A stretch of 64,000 nt of DNA, from positions 17,838,924 to 17,902,923 of the forward strand of contig NC_085047.1 in the NCBI RefSeq assembly GCF_963662255.1. Direction: 5' to 3'. Position 1 is the first letter of the stretch, and each line of letters starts with the position of its first letter. The notes beneath the pieces are model-generated. The model did not search any database and was not told where the DNA came from. It saw only the letters and a list, made by a program, of their open reading frames with translations. A program made the position numbers and the translations under genes. The stretch comes from Cinclus cinclus (taxonomy: Eukaryota; Chordata; Aves; Passeriformes; Cinclidae). This document shows positions 60,901 to 64,000 of this stretch, in pieces.

Positions 60901-63900
60901 CCACTGCTTCAAGTGACAAAGGTACATCCATAAAGATGCTCCAAATCAGGACCTGATTTTGTTCTGCAGGAAGGATAGAGCTAGCCAGGTTTAATTCTTT
61001 GTAGTTTTCTTTAATCAATTTGATGTCCATTCTGCTTCCACACCGTCCTGCATTCAAGAGCTGTCCCACGAGCAGCTCAGCTAATTTTCAGGGGAACATT
61101 GTCTAGACATGAAATTATGTTCTGGAGTTACTGTGCAGTCCTGCCAACAGGTAGGTGCATGCTCAGCTCTCCATTACAGTGACATGGGCAGAACTACTGG
61201 GCTATTTTTGCAAGCAAAGTTGAGAATATGGCATGAAGGTGTGGGCCTTTAGGCATGCTTACACCATGGTAGCAGAAATGACTCTTGAGAAAAACATCCA
61301 CAGGTCTGTGCCAGATGGTTTCCTCAGCTAGGTTTGTTGAAGGTTTGCAGTTTATTCTGCAGGCATGCAGAGTACACAGTCTTATGTCCCCCCTATCCTT
61401 ATGAACAAGAAAAATTAAGTCAACTGAACTGATTGAGCACACCACAGCTTTTCAGACAAGCTTTTCAGACCAAACTCCAACAAAACACAGACTTAAAAGA
61501 GCTTCTTTAGTGATGCCTGTTATGAGAGGCAGCTGCAGTTTAACCACACTTAGTGGAGAAAAAATGCTCTGTGGGTCTAAGCATTCTGGTATCAAGGAAG
61601 AATGTGGGCTGTAATGATTTAATTGTCTTCATAAAGTTAAACAGTGAAAATCTAGCCAGATAGAGCATGGTTTCAAGTCACCAGTGTCTACAGAACCACT
61701 TCACCAAGAAAGTGATGTCAAACAGACTGACCTGGCAGAAATTCCAGCTCTCCTGACAACAGGACACTGCCACAGTATAGCTTTGGGGCCAGGTAGCACA
61801 TGGATGCAGCAAGGACTGAGGACTAACAAAGCAGTCCTTTGCTTTGAGGAGATACAAAGCAGCAGATGGCCAAACCAGGTGTAGGAGACAGCCGCCTAGG
61901 GTGGAAACTCTGCTGCAGGAGCCTGTGCTGATCCAGCCCTCCTCCAGCCAGAATGGTTGCCAAAGGCACAGAGCTACTGTCTCCCTCTAAGCTGCAAACC
62001 CCACAAAACAGGGCTCTGATGCGTGTGGGAGAACATGAGCTGGTGCTGAGACCAGCGTATGTGTTCATCCTCTCTTCTCCGCTCCCCATTCGAAGGCCAG
62101 TATTACAGATGGCTGCTACACACACTGTGCAAGAGCCTCAGCACAGCTCTCTAAGTGTACCTGCAAAGAGGCAATCACTGGCACTTGTTATTTTAAGTAC
62201 TGCTTCCCATTGGAAAGCCTTGTTGGTGTGGCAGAAAAGTAAAACTCCCAGAGGGTTGTTAACTTTCCCAAACATGCATGCGTCCAGCTGTGCTTCTGCC
62301 AGCCTTCCTAAGGAAGAGATGTCAACAGATCTCTTAACATATTCAGCTGCATTACTGTGTGCTCCCTGTAGCATTTCACTGGTGTTTAACTGGGCTGTAC
62401 CCTGCTCTATGAACAGCTGCAAACTCTTAACATTGTGACGTGCACTGGTGCTGCCATGTACAATGTGGTCAAAATTCACTCACATTTTCATACCAGAGAC
62501 ACACAGACAACACAATACAGTCACACTACATCTACCTTTACTGCACTTACTTTCCTTCACTCCTAACAGATGCACACAGGCATACACATTTTTCAAGATT
62601 TAAAAACATGAAGCCAGCATGACCTCTGCTGACAGCAATCCTTCCAAGTGTTTCCTCTGCAGCTATACAAACTTTCAAGCTCCTTCTTTCGGCAAAATTA
62701 ACCTCATAAAATCCAAAACCACACATTATGCAGACTTGCGACTCCCCACAAGTATACACTAACCTCAAAAAGGAGTCGAAATTTTCATTTAGTTTGACTC
62801 ACAAAATGCTGAAATAAATATTATCTGAATTGAAATGAAGATTCTGGGATTCCTATCTTGAATGCTGCTCAGTATGGGACAGCTCAGCCACATGGTTTAG
62901 GGACTCCTAGATGGAGGATAAAGATCTGTAGGCAGCACATGAGGGAGAGGCTGTCCAGCACCTGCTGAGGCCATGCCCACACTGCACTTTGCTGATCAAC
63001 ATTTTGCTTTCAGTCACTAAGAGTACACTTTAGAGTAGGAAAGACTCCAAATTTCCTCCCCTCTGTAATTCAGGGGAAAATGCAGTTCCCCATCAATATA
63101 CAGACATCCACTGCCTTTCCTCTGATGATTCTATGTGGGCTGCGTAAGGTTCCTAAGTTCCTCGTGTCTTTCCTTTAGTCTTGGGAGGAACTCAGCAAGC
63201 TGGCTCTGCCCCAGCAAATGCATAGAGACAACTTTAATATTTAGACACTATGACACTATTCACATGCTTAACTTCTAAGGACATGCCTCTGTGCTGTGCT
63301 GGAATGAGGCCAGGTTACTCAACACTTGCCAGGGTTGAATCTTTGATCATAGTGCACACTTCACTTTATATCAAAACAGGCTGACTTCTTCTAAACAAAT
63401 GCAGGGTTTGACATTTTGTTTACCCACATTTTTATTTGAAGATTTTAAAGCAGTTATATTTTTTACTCTTTACTTAATCATCTATTAAACACTTTCTGTT
63501 TCTTTTCCCCCAGGAGAATTTGAACACCCATTTGTCTTAATAATTTGTCTACATGGTCTATTAATAATTTAGGAACAAAATCTGAATGATGCTAAATAAA
63601 AACTCTGCTAATGTATGATGCCTTTTTACACTAACATAGGAGCAAGATAGTTACTTCTCATAAGCAACTCCCACAACATATTCGTTGTACAAATACAATA
63701 AGACAGAGCAAGTAATTTCAAATTATTTGCGCCGCTGAATGCAGAAGAGCAGGCAAAGCCTATGTGGGAAAATAGTGCATGTGCAACACAGGTGACAGAA
63801 AAGACAACATCAAGAAAGGAGAGGAAATTACATAGCCAAGTCCTAGGAAAAGATATGAACCATAAAGGTAGCTGGAGAAACTGGAGATGAGAACGACAAT

Positions 63901-64000
63901 TTTATTATCTTAGAGATGAACATGGGTGGGGAAGAAATCAGGCAAAATTAATGGAGTTAAGTAAGCAGAACCAGAAAGGCTTTTCTATACTACAGGAACA
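57918..64000 (-). other. BBX: BBX intron, runs off the window
   Basis: 6 kb in which I find no further BBX exon, although the next upstream coding exon should follow on this side. It contains direct repeats of TTATGAAGCTTG near 58,700 and AGCTTTTCAGACA near 61,447, and an AT-rich stretch at about 59,900-60,260. Minus-strand frames of up to 113 codons near 62.1-62.5 kb show no similarity to BBX. Confidence 0.7.

Noticed and set aside
1..64000. CRISPR arrays, bacterial operons, prophage or an endogenous retrovirus
   Set aside because: The intron-exon genes, CR1 elements and lack of gag/pol-like frames or paired LTRs show ordinary vertebrate DNA.

Overview
The window looks like avian genomic DNA. 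It carries two CR1-type LINE 3' fragments, the usual dispersed repeat of birds, and no Alu- or L1-like sequence. Its two recognisable genes, CD47 and BBX, are neighbours in a tail-to-tail arrangement that is also known in mammals. Archosaurs or turtles other than birds cannot be excluded, and I cannot name the species.

Left part (1-19,450, + strand): CD47, the leukocyte surface antigen that binds SIRP-alpha and thrombospondin. Exon 1 (5' UTR and signal peptide) lies left of the window. Exon 2 encodes the Ig-V domain, exons 3-7 each encode one transmembrane segment, and exons 8-10 encode the short cytoplasmic tail. A terminal exon from 17,069 is mainly 3' UTR and ends just past the AATAAA at 19,425. 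Every junction from exon 1/2 to 7/8 is phase 1. The tail exons can be spliced to give several C-termini, some different from the mammalian ones. A CR1 fragment lies in intron 7, about 60 bp before exon 8.

Middle (19,450 to about 54,000): no protein-coding gene that I can support. It holds a second CR1 fragment, small tandem duplications, a C-run with G-quadruplex potential, a 26-T run, a large two-part pentanucleotide array (32.7-33.1 kb), a GC-rich block full of spurious ORFs (about 35-40.6 kb), and a minus-strand poly(A)-like signal at a sharp composition edge near 35.98 kb that may end a noncoding transcript.

Right part (54,107-64,000, - strand): the 3' end of BBX, an HMG-box transcription factor gene. 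The last three coding exons are at 57,720-57,917, 56,814-57,000 and 54,107-54,194, all with good splice sites and matching phases. The AT-rich stretch to their left probably holds the 3' UTR, whose end I cannot fix. From 57,918 to the right edge I see only BBX intron; the HMG-box exons are outside the window. The two genes do not work in one pathway; CD47 is a membrane self-signal and BBX a nuclear factor, and they share only synteny.
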